Below the pieces are notes generated by a model that searched no databases, was not told the origin of the DNA, and saw only the letters and a list, made by a program, of their open reading frames with translations. The translations under genes were made by a program, and so were the position numbers. A stretch of DNA of 64,000 nt, taken from Vibrio genomosp. F10 str. ZF-129. Its GTDB lineage: Bacteria; Pseudomonadota; Gammaproteobacteria; Enterobacterales; Vibrionaceae. The stretch is from NCBI RefSeq assembly GCF_000287055.2, contig NZ_AJYQ02000010.1:62001-126000 (forward strand), in the 5' to 3' direction. Positions 1-7,861 of this stretch are shown here, piece after piece (the first letter of the stretch is position 1; each line of letters starts with the position of its first letter).

Positions 1-448
1 CCAACATCGTTTGCAGTGGCCTAGGCAGTAATTCTAAATCAACACTATCCATTAAATTTTTCACTTCCAAACCCAATTCGGTATCCCCTTCAATAGAGAG
101 ACGACGTTGGAAAAATAGGGTATCAGGATCTTCCTTTCGACCAGCAATCAGAACTAAGTCATTCAACTCACCAGAAAAGCTGACGTCTTCAGCAACGGGG
201 GTGTCAGCGATCACTAGCTTATCCTGTTGATAACTAATATACCAACACAGCGCCATGTCGCGAATTTCAACTTTTAGCCATTTGTCTTCCAGGAATTCAA
301 AATCCCCCTCTTCTAAAGCCTCTTTGAAGACCGTCTTCATGACTTCAAGCAAGGCTTTTTTTTGTACAACTTGTGGTAAAAAGTGGACTGGGGATCGCAA
401 AATTGATGCTGCATTTTGAACTAGTTGAGTGCGAATCTTGTTTATCAC
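1..448 (-). CDS. ubiT: UbiT, SCP2-domain accessory factor for anaerobic ubiquinone synthesis (3' end cut by window)
   Basis: The minus strand reads a YhbT/UbiT-like SCP2 sterol-carrier domain from a GTG at 446-448. The first residues (VINKIRTQLVQ) line up with the E. coli YhbT start. A conserved block (DPDTLFFQRRLSIEGDTELG) lies about 110-130 residues in. About 149 codons are visible and the C-terminus is beyond the window edge. In E. coli UbiT is a lipid-binding protein needed, with UbiU and UbiV, for ubiquinone synthesis without oxygen. Here ubiU and ubiV lie about 2.4 kb away on the opposite strand, separated by a cyclic-di-GMP gene, which supports the call. The GTG start has only a weak ribosome-binding site. 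Confidence 0.9.
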   Translation of the reverse strand, partial: MINKIRTQLVQNAASILRSPVHFLPQVVQKKALLEVMKTVFKEALEEGDFEFLEDKWLKVEIRDMALCWYISYQQDKLVIADTPVAEDVSFSGELNDLVLIAGRKEDPDTLFFQRRLSIEGDTELGLEVKNLMDSVDLELLPRPLQTML

Positions 449-550
449 GCGCGTTATCCGTTACTTTGTAAATATAATATTTCATCATAATTGATGTAAT
501 AGTGCTAATTCCTGTTATGTATCAAAGAAGTCGAGAATGTTCTTGACGCT

Positions 551-578
551 TTTACATATCAAAATTCAGGGGTATAGT
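551..578 (+). promoter_or_regulatory. Putative sigma70 promoter of the GGDEF-EAL gene
   Basis: A TTTACA -35 (551-556) and a TATAGT -10 (573-578) are separated by 16 bp. Transcription would start near 585, giving a leader of about 60 nt that contains the hairpin at 595-615. This is a pattern match only. Confidence 0.45.
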
Positions 579-594
579 TAATGTATCGTCCCAT

Positions 595-615
595 GTTTCA
601 CGTGCCCTGTGAAAC
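595..615 (+). repeat. Perfect 7-bp inverted repeat in the leader of the GGDEF-EAL gene
   Basis: GTTTCAC at 595-601 and GTGAAAC at 609-615 flank a 7-nt spacer. It lies just downstream of the predicted promoter and about 30 nt before the start codon. It could be an operator or an mRNA hairpin near the ribosome-binding site. No U-tract follows, so it is not an intrinsic terminator. Confidence 0.5.
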
Positions 616-646
616 TCTAACCGCAACGGAGAGTTGGTAGTTATTG

Positions 647-2686
647 ATGCCTTCGCAACAATTACAACACTGGTTTGAAAAAATCACACATCATAGCCCA
701 TTCTTTTTTGCCGTTATCGATGAACAGCATAACTACAGCATGGTCAATGAGAGATATTGTGATATTGCAGGGCTAACTTCCAAAGAACTGTTCGGTATGA
801 ATGACTCTCAAGTTCTAGGCAGTCACTTTTATGAGCACATAAAACCATACTACGACAGAGCATTTCGAGGAGAAACTCTCGAAGCTGAAATCACACTACA
901 TGATATCGACATCGATACAAGCCTGCATTTCAGTTTATCTCCAATCCTGAATGGGCAAAAAGTCGAATCCATTATATTTCACGCTGTTGACACCTCAGAA
1001 AAACAGATATTGATTCGGTCTCTAGAGGAGTCCGAAAGCAAATATTCGACACTCACCTCACTTCTTCCTGACGGCCTGCTTCTTGTCGAAGATGATTGCA
1101 TTATCTCTGCCAATCCTTCGGCTATTCGTTTGCTGGGAATGACGTCATCTTCGGATCTGCTGGGTGAAGATTTAACTCGACTTTTTGTCGATGAAAAAAG
1201 CAAAACCGTCTTTACTCTTCCTTTAAGCCAGCTCATTACCGATGCACCTATGATTTGCCTCACTGGGCCTCGCTGCGGCATTGAGAGGAAAGTACAGCTG
1301 CATGCTGACTCAACCATTGTGCTGGGTAACCAATCGCAACTCGTGTTGATTCAGGATGCGGAAGATGCACCGAAACAGTTATCTAGCGCGTCACAAGAAG
1401 ATCCACACCTAGATTCATTAACAGGGGCATTTAACCGTTTTGGTTTTACCAAGCGTCTGGAGCAGTTCATTAACAATGAAACTCCACTTCTGATGATGTA
1501 TCTAGATATCGATAATTTTAAGAACATTAATGACTCTTTAGGCCACCATATCGGTGATAAAGTCATTAAAGAGGTAGCAGCTCGACTCAAGCGGTTGTTG
1601 CCTCAGCAAGCGGTGTTAGGACACTTAGGTGGCGATGAGTTTGGCCTGATCTTACCAAAACCTGAAAACAATCGTATGGCCGAAATTCTTGCAGAACGAA
1701 TCATTGGCCTGATTAACCAACCGTTCGATCTTCATCACTTCAGTAAGCGACTTTCTTGCTCTATTGGTAGTGTGGCATACCCAGGTGATGGCAACGATGC
1801 ACGTATTTTATTGCAAAATGCTGATACGGCGATGTATGAAGCCAAAGATCGTGGTCGAAATCGTCTGATTAAATTCAATGACCAGATGAATAAAGAAGCA
1901 CGAATGCGACTCTGGCTTGAGATTGAACTGCAAAAAGCGCTGCAACAAAACGGCCTTGAAGTTTGGTATCAGCCGAAAGTTAATGCGCGCGACTTTAGCA
2001 TTAATGGCGCCGAGGCACTGATTCGCTGGAAACACCCAGTTGAAGGCTACATTAGTCCTTCTGCTTTTATTCCTGTCGCTGAAAAAGCGGGGCTTATTGA
2101 GCATTTAGGCCGAGTCGTGATGCGTGAAGTGTTTGCGACAGTGAAGCGTTGGAAGTTGCAAGGGATTTTACCAGGTCGCGTGGCTATTAATTTATCTCCA
2201 GAACAGTTTGGTAATCCAAAACTGATTGATTATATGGAAAAATTGTTGCGCTCTACGGCTCTTGACCCCAACTGCATTACTTTTGAGCTAACTGAAAGTG
2301 CGGTGATGAGTGACAGTGAACATACAATTCAAATGCTAAATGCCATTAAAAAACTCGGTTTTACCTTGTCTATTGACGATTTTGGTACCGGCTACTCCTC
2401 CCTTTCTTATTTGGCTCGTTTTCCTATTGATGAGCTGAAAATTGATCGCGCTTTCATTAGTGACATGGATACCCTGCCTAAACAAGTCACTGTCATTGAG
2501 AACATTATCAACCTGGGCAAGTCTCTCAACTTAACCGTGGTTGCAGAGGGGGTAGAAACCCAACAACAGGCAACCTTGTTGTCTAACCTCAACTGTCATT
2601 CCATCCAAGGCTTTCACTTTTATCGACCTCAACCAAAACAAGAAGTCGAAGATCTCTTCATTCAAAACCGTCGCCACAAGAGCTAG
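647..2686 (+). CDS. PAS-GGDEF-EAL bifunctional cyclic-di-GMP protein
   Basis: A 679-residue protein of cyclic-di-GMP turnover. An N-terminal PAS domain (about 10-120) and a second PAS-like segment (about 130-240) precede a GGDEF domain with an intact GGDEF signature near residue 330. The EAL domain has an intact EALIRW motif near 457, NLSPEQF near 516, an ELTES block near 549, DDFGTGYSS near 578 and AEGVE near 634. Both the cyclase and phosphodiesterase signatures therefore look active. No RxxD inhibitory site is seen just before GGDEF. There is no membrane segment or signal peptide, so it is probably cytosolic. ATG at 647 was chosen; a TTG directly before it (644) is nearer the GGAGAG ribosome-binding site and is an alternative. 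The PAS ligand cannot be predicted. Confidence 0.92.
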   Translation: MPSQQLQHWFEKITHHSPFFFAVIDEQHNYSMVNERYCDIAGLTSKELFGMNDSQVLGSHFYEHIKPYYDRAFRGETLEAEITLHDIDIDTSLHFSLSPILNGQKVESIIFHAVDTSEKQILIRSLEESESKYSTLTSLLPDGLLLVEDDCIISANPSAIRLLGMTSSSDLLGEDLTRLFVDEKSKTVFTLPLSQLITDAPMICLTGPRCGIERKVQLHADSTIVLGNQSQLVLIQDAEDAPKQLSSASQEDPHLDSLTGAFNRFGFTKRLEQFINNETPLLMMYLDIDNFKNINDSLGHHIGDKVIKEVAARLKRLLPQQAVLGHLGGDEFGLILPKPENNRMAEILAERIIGLINQPFDLHHFSKRLSCSIGSVAYPGDGNDARILLQNADTAMYEAKDRGRNRLIKFNDQMNKEARMRLWLEIELQKALQQNGLEVWYQPKVNARDFSINGAEALIRWKHPVEGYISPSAFIPVAEKAGLIEHLGRVVMREVFATVKRWKLQGILPGRVAINLSPEQFGNPKLIDYMEKLLRSTALDPNCITFELTESAVMSDSEHTIQMLNAIKKLGFTLSIDDFGTGYSSLSYLARFPIDELKIDRAFISDMDTLPKQVTVIENIINLGKSLNLTVVAEGVETQQQATLLSNLNCHSIQGFHFYRPQPKQEVEDLFIQNRRHKS

Positions 2687-2834
2687 TCTGAACCATCCCC
2701 CTAACAATTGAAATCATTTACGACTATTTACTCATCGATATCTAATTTATTCACCCAAACCTGCCTTACATCAAACTCGCTATTCACATATCTTCATAAA
2801 ATGCAGTCACTTTTGTAGAAATTGGTACATTGCA

Positions 2835-3848
2835 ATGGAACTCCTATGCCCAGCTGGAAATCTACCAGCACTCAAAACGGCCATCGATTGTGGTGCAGAT
2901 GCGGTTTATATCGGCTTTAAGGATGACACCAACGCGCGTCATTTTGCTGGTCTTAACTTTACCGGGAAAAAACTTGATAAAGCCGTTCAATACGTGCACG
3001 ACAAGGGCAAGAAAATTCATGTGGCGCTCAATACATTCGCTCATCCAAATGGTTTCGAGCGCTGGACGAAAGCAGTGGATCAAGCCGCCGACCTTGGAGT
3101 CGACGCTTTGATCATCGCGGATATCGCAGTATTAGAGTACGCAGCAAATACATACCCACATATGGAATTGCACCTTTCAGTCCAAGCTTCAGCCACCAAC
3201 GTCGCAGCCATCGACTTTTACCACAAAAATTTCAATGTAAAACGCGTGGTACTGCCTCGTGTACTCTCCATCCATCAAGTGAAACAGCTGTCGCGTAATA
3301 TCGACTCAGATGTCGATTTAGAAGTTTTCGCTTTCGGTAGCCTGTGCATTATGGCTGAAGGCCGTTGCTACCTTTCTTCATACATGACCGGTGAGTCGCC
3401 AAATACGGTTGGTGCATGCTCTCCTGCTAAATACGTCCGTTGGCAAGAAACGCATAGCGGGCTTGAGTCACGCCTCAATGAGATCCTCATTGATAAGTAT
3501 GCGACGGGGGAAAACGCTGGATACCCTACGCTGTGTAAAGGTCGCTTTGAAGCGGAAATCGAAGGCGAACGTAAGCGCTACCATGCGTTAGAAGAACCGA
3601 CTAGCCTAAATACTCTGTCTATGCTTCCTGAGTTATTTGCTGCCAATGTTGCTTCTGTGAAAATTGAAGGTCGTCAGCGTAGCCCAGCCTACGTAGAACA
3701 GGTAACCCGTACTTGGCGGGCAGCCATTGATCGCTACCTTGCAAACCCAGATTCCTATCAGGTGGAAGCGTCCTGGAATGCCGCCCTGGCTAACGTCTCT
3801 GAAGGGACACAGACCACGCTTGGTGCTTACCATCGCAAATGGCAATAA
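2835..3848 (+). CDS. ubiU: UbiU, U32-family iron-sulfur protein for O2-independent ubiquinone hydroxylation
   Basis: A 337-residue U32 'peptidase family' protein (YhbU). With UbiV it forms a 4Fe-4S heterodimer that supports ubiquinone ring hydroxylation without oxygen. Four cysteines, C171, C178, C195 and C234, match the E. coli cluster ligands with a constant offset of two residues. The start (MELLCPAGNLPALKTAIDCG) is the family start. ubiV follows after a 9-nt gap. A degenerate FNR-like sequence (CTGCC-N4-ATCAA, 2761-2774) lies upstream, which would fit anaerobic control, but it matches only 7 of 10 consensus positions. Confidence 0.95.
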   Translation: MELLCPAGNLPALKTAIDCGADAVYIGFKDDTNARHFAGLNFTGKKLDKAVQYVHDKGKKIHVALNTFAHPNGFERWTKAVDQAADLGVDALIIADIAVLEYAANTYPHMELHLSVQASATNVAAIDFYHKNFNVKRVVLPRVLSIHQVKQLSRNIDSDVDLEVFAFGSLCIMAEGRCYLSSYMTGESPNTVGACSPAKYVRWQETHSGLESRLNEILIDKYATGENAGYPTLCKGRFEAEIEGERKRYHALEEPTSLNTLSMLPELFAANVASVKIEGRQRSPAYVEQVTRTWRAAIDRYLANPDSYQVEASWNAALANVSEGTQTTLGAYHRKWQ

Positions 3849-3857
3849 GGAAAAGTA

Positions 3858-4748
3858 ATGGATAACTCAATGAAATACGCATTAGGCCCACTGCTTTATT
3901 TTTGGCCAAGGCAAGATGTGGAAAGCTTCTATCAACAAGCAAAAAATAGCGCTGCGGATATTATTTACCTGGGCGAAGCCGTCTGTTCAAAACGACGCGA
4001 AATGAAAGCGCACCACTGGCTAGATATCGCGAAAGAGCTGTCGGCATCGGGTAAACAAGTCGTCTTGTCCACAATGGCGTTGCTTGAGGCACCGAGTGAA
4101 GTCAGCATCATGAAAAAGTACATCGATAACGGTGACTTTGCCATTGAAGCGAATGATGTATCTGCGATTCAACTTGCCAGTGAAAGTAACGTACCGTTTG
4201 TGGTAGGCCCTGCGGTGAACACTTACAATGCACACACTTTAAACGTGTTCCTAAAACAAGGTATGACACGTTGGTGTATGCCGGTTGAGCTTTCACGAGA
4301 ATGGTTATCTAACGTGATGATCCAATGTGACGATCTCAATATCCGTCATAAATTTGAAGTCGAAGTATTCAGTCATGGTTACCTTCCGCTCGCTTATTCC
4401 GCTCGTTGCTTTACCGCTCGTGCCGAGAATAAAGCCAAAGATGACTGTGACACCTGCTGTATAAAATACCCAACTGGTCTACAAGTTGACAGCCAAGAAG
4501 GTCAATCCGTATTTAACCTCAACGGCATTCAAACGCAATCCGGTTATTGCTACAACTTAATCAATGATTTACCCAATATGAAAGACTTGGTCGATGTTGT
4601 ACGTTTAAGCCCGTTAGGAATCGACACGTTCTCTGAACTGACCAATTTCAAAGCCAACGAAAATGGTGACCAACCAATGAACATTACCGACCGTCAATGT
4701 AACGGTTACTGGCATCAACTGGCTGGGTTAGAGGTAAAAAACATCTAA
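3858..4748 (+). CDS. ubiV: UbiV, U32-family iron-sulfur partner of UbiU
   Basis: A 296-residue YhbV-family U32 protein. Cysteines C43, C184, C197 and C201 correspond to the four E. coli UbiV cluster ligands with a constant offset of four residues; the last three sit in a CFTAR...CDTCC block. The ATG is preceded by an AAGGAAA ribosome-binding site inside the 9-nt gap after ubiU, so the two are one transcription unit. The operon ends at the hairpin at 4773-4795. Confidence 0.95.
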   Translation: MDNSMKYALGPLLYFWPRQDVESFYQQAKNSAADIIYLGEAVCSKRREMKAHHWLDIAKELSASGKQVVLSTMALLEAPSEVSIMKKYIDNGDFAIEANDVSAIQLASESNVPFVVGPAVNTYNAHTLNVFLKQGMTRWCMPVELSREWLSNVMIQCDDLNIRHKFEVEVFSHGYLPLAYSARCFTARAENKAKDDCDTCCIKYPTGLQVDSQEGQSVFNLNGIQTQSGYCYNLINDLPNMKDLVDVVRLSPLGIDTFSELTNFKANENGDQPMNITDRQCNGYWHQLAGLEVKNI

Positions 4749-4772
4749 TTTAGGTTAAGGCATTAATGAGAA

Positions 4773-4795
4773 GGTCTAGATCACTAGACCTTTTT
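4773..4795 (+). terminator. Rho-independent terminator of ubiUV
   Basis: GGTCTAG (4773-4779) pairs with CTAGACC (4784-4790) across a 4-nt loop, followed by five Ts. It lies 25 nt after ubiV. Confidence 0.8.
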
Positions 4796-4819
4796 CGTAT
4801 CGAAAACGTCACATCAACA

Positions 4820-6157
4820 CTAAGCGGTAGCTGGGCTCAACGGTGTTGAATCTAGCTTCTTAATGTCTTTCATCAAAATCGCAATAACCACAACACTCAA
4901 CGCAATATTTGAAAGAGGATAAGCCATCCAAATTCCTGGGACACCAAACAACTTAGGCATGATATACAAGAAAGGCAGTTGAATCAGCAAATTGCCCAAC
5001 ATCACAAACATCGCTTTACCTCCCTTGTTCACCGCTTGGTAATAAGCCCCGGTGACGACTAAAAATCCATCCAATGCTAACGCAAACAGATGTAATCGAA
5101 TGCCTAACACTGTGTACTCGACAAGCTGAGAGTCCTGAGAGCTAAATACTGAAACAAACTCTCTAGGAAAAACATTCAGTAGAATGGCGAATACTATTCC
5201 AACCGACACTGAACTCACCATTGCGATCTTCAGAAGTTTACGAATGTTGCCTGGATGTTTAGCACCATAGTTATAGCTCACTAGCGGCTGCATACCATTG
5301 GCAATACCTTCGGCTGTAAGATAATAAACCGTAACGATGTAGCCCAGAATGGCATAAGCGCCAATCATCAACTGATTCCCATATTGCGCAAACAAAGCGT
5401 TATGCATTGCAACCATCATTGAGCCATAGGCATACATAAAGAAACTTGATGTGCCGATCGCAAAAATCTGTGGGATAACATCAAGTTTCAGTCTCAATTC
5501 ATTCCAACATAAACGAAGGTTTGCTCGATGCGAGAAGAAGTAAGCCAAACCGAAGCCGGTAACAACACACTGGGCGATAGACGTTGCTACAGCGGCTCCC
5601 TTCAACTCCCAGCCGAGCCAAGCGATGAATAGGTAATCGAGAGCAATGTTAATCACAGCACCCACTACCATCAAAATCGTCGCCATATTAGGGCTATCAT
5701 CATTGCGCAGCAGAAATGGCATCGCAATAGACCCAAGGGTAAAGATACTGCTACCTATCAATATATGTAAATACTGTAACCCAAGATCGTAAACCCGCCC
5801 TTCCGCGCCTTGCCAAAGCAAGAAGAGATCAGCAAACAGAAACAATATTCCAGCGACGAAAGGTGAAAGCACCAACAATAACGTTAACCCTGTTGCTAAA
5901 ATATGTTTTGCACCTTGATTGTCTTTTTCTCCTTGGCGAATAGAAACAAGTGCGCCAGTACCAACGCCAACGAGCATTCCCAAGCCAAGAATAGTACCAA
6001 TAACAGGCCAAGCGATATTGATACCCGCTAACCCATCAGCCCCAACATAGCGGCCAATAAAAATACCATCAACCACTTGATACAAGCCATTAACGAGCAT
6101 CGCGGCTACGGTTGGAATCGTATAACGCCAAAATTGACGGTATATGCTGTTACTCAT
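4820..6157 (-). CDS. MATE-family multidrug efflux transporter
   Basis: A 445-residue polytopic membrane protein of the MATE family (12 predicted helices in two MatE repeats), expected to export cationic drugs or dyes in exchange for Na+ or H+. The N-terminal pattern with GIFIGRYVGADGLAGINIAW is typical. The start is set at the ATG at 6155-6157, behind an AAGAGAAG ribosome-binding site. An upstream in-frame GTG would add ten residues but has no such site. It lies 68 nt downstream of a marR gene on the same strand, with a MarR-type motif in the gap. The substrate is unknown. Confidence 0.9.
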   Translation of the reverse strand: MSNSIYRQFWRYTIPTVAAMLVNGLYQVVDGIFIGRYVGADGLAGINIAWPVIGTILGLGMLVGVGTGALVSIRQGEKDNQGAKHILATGLTLLLVLSPFVAGILFLFADLFLLWQGAEGRVYDLGLQYLHILIGSSIFTLGSIAMPFLLRNDDSPNMATILMVVGAVINIALDYLFIAWLGWELKGAAVATSIAQCVVTGFGLAYFFSHRANLRLCWNELRLKLDVIPQIFAIGTSSFFMYAYGSMMVAMHNALFAQYGNQLMIGAYAILGYIVTVYYLTAEGIANGMQPLVSYNYGAKHPGNIRKLLKIAMVSSVSVGIVFAILLNVFPREFVSVFSSQDSQLVEYTVLGIRLHLFALALDGFLVVTGAYYQAVNKGGKAMFVMLGNLLIQLPFLYIMPKLFGVPGIWMAYPLSNIALSVVVIAILMKDIKKLDSTPLSPATA

Positions 6158-6191
6158 AATGACTTCTCTTAAATAACCTGACGACACACCA

Positions 6192-6212
6192 TTTAATTAT
6201 CTAGGCTAACTA
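6192..6212. promoter_or_regulatory. Putative MarR operator, copy 1 (upstream of the MATE gene)
   Basis: A 21-bp motif (beginning TTTAATTAT and containing CTAGGCTAACTA) that matches the copy at 6649-6669 at 19 of 21 positions. It sits in the marR-MATE gap, between the marR stop and the transporter start. Confidence 0.55.
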
Positions 6213-6225
6213 AATGAGTAAAACT

Positions 6226-6633
6226 CTATTTGAGTGCGATTTTTAATAGTTGATTTAACTGATCCAATTGATCATCCGTGAGTTTTTTTTCTAACTCTCT
6301 CGCCATCACACCATAAACCCGACTCTCCTCTTTTAGAGCAACGGTCGCTTTTTCAGTCAACTCAACTCGCTTAGATCGCGCGTCTTCAGCGCAAGATTTC
6401 CTTTCTACGAGTCCTTTTCTTTCCAAACGCTTAACCATATTCGTCGCCGATGGTTTGCTTACTTGCATTTCATTGGCAAGATCCGTTAAACGAATCGCAT
6501 CCTGCGAAACCTGAATCACTTTTAGGTAATCATATTCATTGAAGCTTAACTGATCTAAAGAGTCATTTTTAGATTGAACGCGCCACACCTTTGATGCAAA
6601 CCGTTCGATTTTTTCAAGATTATCCCAAAGCAT
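6226..6633 (-). CDS. MarR-family transcriptional regulator
   Basis: A 135-residue winged helix-turn-helix protein. The recognition region reads LTDLANEMQVSKPSATNMVK, followed by a wing with the DARSKRVELT motif typical of MarR proteins, and helices at both ends for dimerisation. ATG at 6631-6633 was chosen; an in-frame TTG at 6648 would extend it by five residues. Neither has a strong ribosome-binding site. Its genomic position and the two matching motifs suggest it represses itself and the MATE gene. The inducer cannot be inferred. Confidence 0.9.
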   Translation of the reverse strand: MLWDNLEKIERFASKVWRVQSKNDSLDQLSFNEYDYLKVIQVSQDAIRLTDLANEMQVSKPSATNMVKRLERKGLVERKSCAEDARSKRVELTEKATVALKEESRVYGVMARELEKKLTDDQLDQLNQLLKIALK

Positions 6634-6648
6634 AACAGCACAACCCAA

Positions 6649-6669
6649 TTTAATTAGCTAGACTAACTA
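6649..6669. promoter_or_regulatory. Putative MarR operator, copy 2 (marR promoter)
   Basis: The second copy of the 21-bp motif (contains TTAGCTAGACTAACTA; TTAG and CTAA arms). It touches the end of the predicted marR -10 box and covers the expected start of transcription, a position that would block initiation. Confidence 0.6.
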
Positions 6670-6696
6670 TTTTAATAGATCTTTGGTATAAAGCAA
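6669..6696 (-). promoter_or_regulatory. Putative sigma70 promoter of marR-MATE
   Basis: On the minus strand, TTGCTT (6691-6696) and TAAAAT (6669-6674) are separated by 16 bp. The operator copy at 6649-6669 overlaps its downstream edge. Confidence 0.5.
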
Positions 6697-6731
6697 CAGG
6701 TATAGGTATCTAGAAATATACATAAGGTAAT

Positions 6732-6783
6732 AAAAAACCGCCTGTTATTGACGATCATTCTAATGATCGTCAATAACAAGCGG
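6732..6783 (-). terminator. Terminator of nlpI with an unusually long stem
   Basis: Arms 6738-6759 and 6762-6783 pair over 22 bp with one mismatch (a possible G-U pair) and a 2-nt loop. On the minus strand the stem is followed by six Ts (6732-6737). It lies 24 nt after the nlpI stop. Confidence 0.8.
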
Positions 6784-6807
6784 CCTTGTCAGTCTCTAGA
6801 GGTGTTG

Positions 6808-7734
6808 TTACTGCTCTTGCTGCTCAGTCAATGCTTGTTTCTTTGCTTGGGCAAGTTGATCGGCTTTTACTTGATTGTAAATACGGCTTAACTCTAAAAA
6901 GGAATAGCGATGCTCAACATACTCAAACACATTACCCGCTAAAGCCAGTTTGTACAGAGAGATAGCACTGGCAAAATCACCTTCCTGTTGGTAACGCTTC
7001 GCCATGTAGAAGTAAACTTCCGTTAAGCGTTGGGCAAGTAACGTATTATCTCTTGTGCCAACTAAAATGGCTTTAAATGCATTCTCTTCCGAGATGTCAT
7101 TTAACGTCAGCCCAACAAGAACCCAACCCCACTCTTCTGTGCGCGCTTCATACCGAGTCATCAACGCGGTTTTTGCGGCTTCAAGATCCATTTCCGATTG
7201 AATGATATAGAGCCAAAGCGCCCCGAAAGGATCGCTAGGATCACGTTCAAAATGTGTCGACATCTCTTCGTAAGCAAGATCGATGCGTCCACCGTAATAA
7301 AGAGCAATAGCACGATTGCGTTCTGCATAAGCGTTATCTGGATCAAGCTCTAACGTTGAATCAAACGCTTCATAGGCAGCATCAAACTCACCAACTTGGG
7401 TAAAATAGACACCCAGTAAATTAAAAATATCGGGTTGAGCTGGGTTTAATGATAGTGATTGATTGAAATCCAATCGGGCTAAATCACGCAAACCAACGCT
7501 GTCATAGTAATTACCGCGTTCATAATGCATTTTTGCTCTAACTTCATCTTGCAGATCAGCACGTTGAAGTAATTGAGTTAAACGAGCAATTTGAACTTCT
7601 TGCTGAACACTTGCCTGTAATGGCACGGCCATTGGTGGATAGATCCACTGTTCTTGATCGGGTGTTGATGTCGAAGCACACCCCGCTGTGACCAACAAAA
7701 ATGCACTTAATGTGGCGCTACGAAACCATTTCAC
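6808..7734 (-). CDS. nlpI: NlpI, outer-membrane lipoprotein with TPR repeats
   Basis: A 308-residue lipoprotein. A signal peptide ends in a lipobox (LLVTAGC), followed by several TPR repeats (about residues 60-170). In E. coli NlpI is an outer-membrane adaptor that binds peptidoglycan hydrolases and delivers MepS to the protease Prc. The start is GTG at 7732-7734, nine bases behind an AGGAG site; an upstream ATG would bury the signal peptide behind 32 extra residues. It follows pnp, as in E. coli, but has its own terminator and is separated from pnp by another. Confidence 0.93.
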   Translation of the reverse strand: MKWFRSATLSAFLLVTAGCASTSTPDQEQWIYPPMAVPLQASVQQEVQIARLTQLLQRADLQDEVRAKMHYERGNYYDSVGLRDLARLDFNQSLSLNPAQPDIFNLLGVYFTQVGEFDAAYEAFDSTLELDPDNAYAERNRAIALYYGGRIDLAYEEMSTHFERDPSDPFGALWLYIIQSEMDLEAAKTALMTRYEARTEEWGWVLVGLTLNDISEENAFKAILVGTRDNTLLAQRLTEVYFYMAKRYQQEGDFASAISLYKLALAGNVFEYVEHRYSFLELSRIYNQVKADQLAQAKKQALTEQQEQ

Positions 7735-7782
7735 AAATAGATACTCCTGTCGCCCAACATAAATTTGCTGGAAAATAAGATG

Positions 7783-7807
7783 AAAAAAAGGGAGCGATAA
7801 GGCTCCC
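7783..7807 (-). terminator. Rho-independent terminator of pnp
   Basis: GGGAGC (7790-7795) and GCTCCC (7802-7807) form the stem, and seven Ts follow on the minus strand. It lies between pnp and nlpI. Confidence 0.85.
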
Positions 7808-7861
7808 TTTATAACATGCTTTATACTCAATAGGTCAAATTACCTATTTAAGAATAACGAA

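Noticed and set aside
483-496. Small palindrome CATCA-N4-TGATG in the ubiT upstream region, considered as an FNR site.
   Set aside because: The arms run opposite to the FNR consensus TTGAT-N4-ATCAA and are only 5 bp, a chance-level match in AT-rich DNA.
2761-2774. FNR-like box before ubiU.
   Set aside because: Only 7 of 10 positions match, so it is mentioned in the ubiU entry but not called as a feature.
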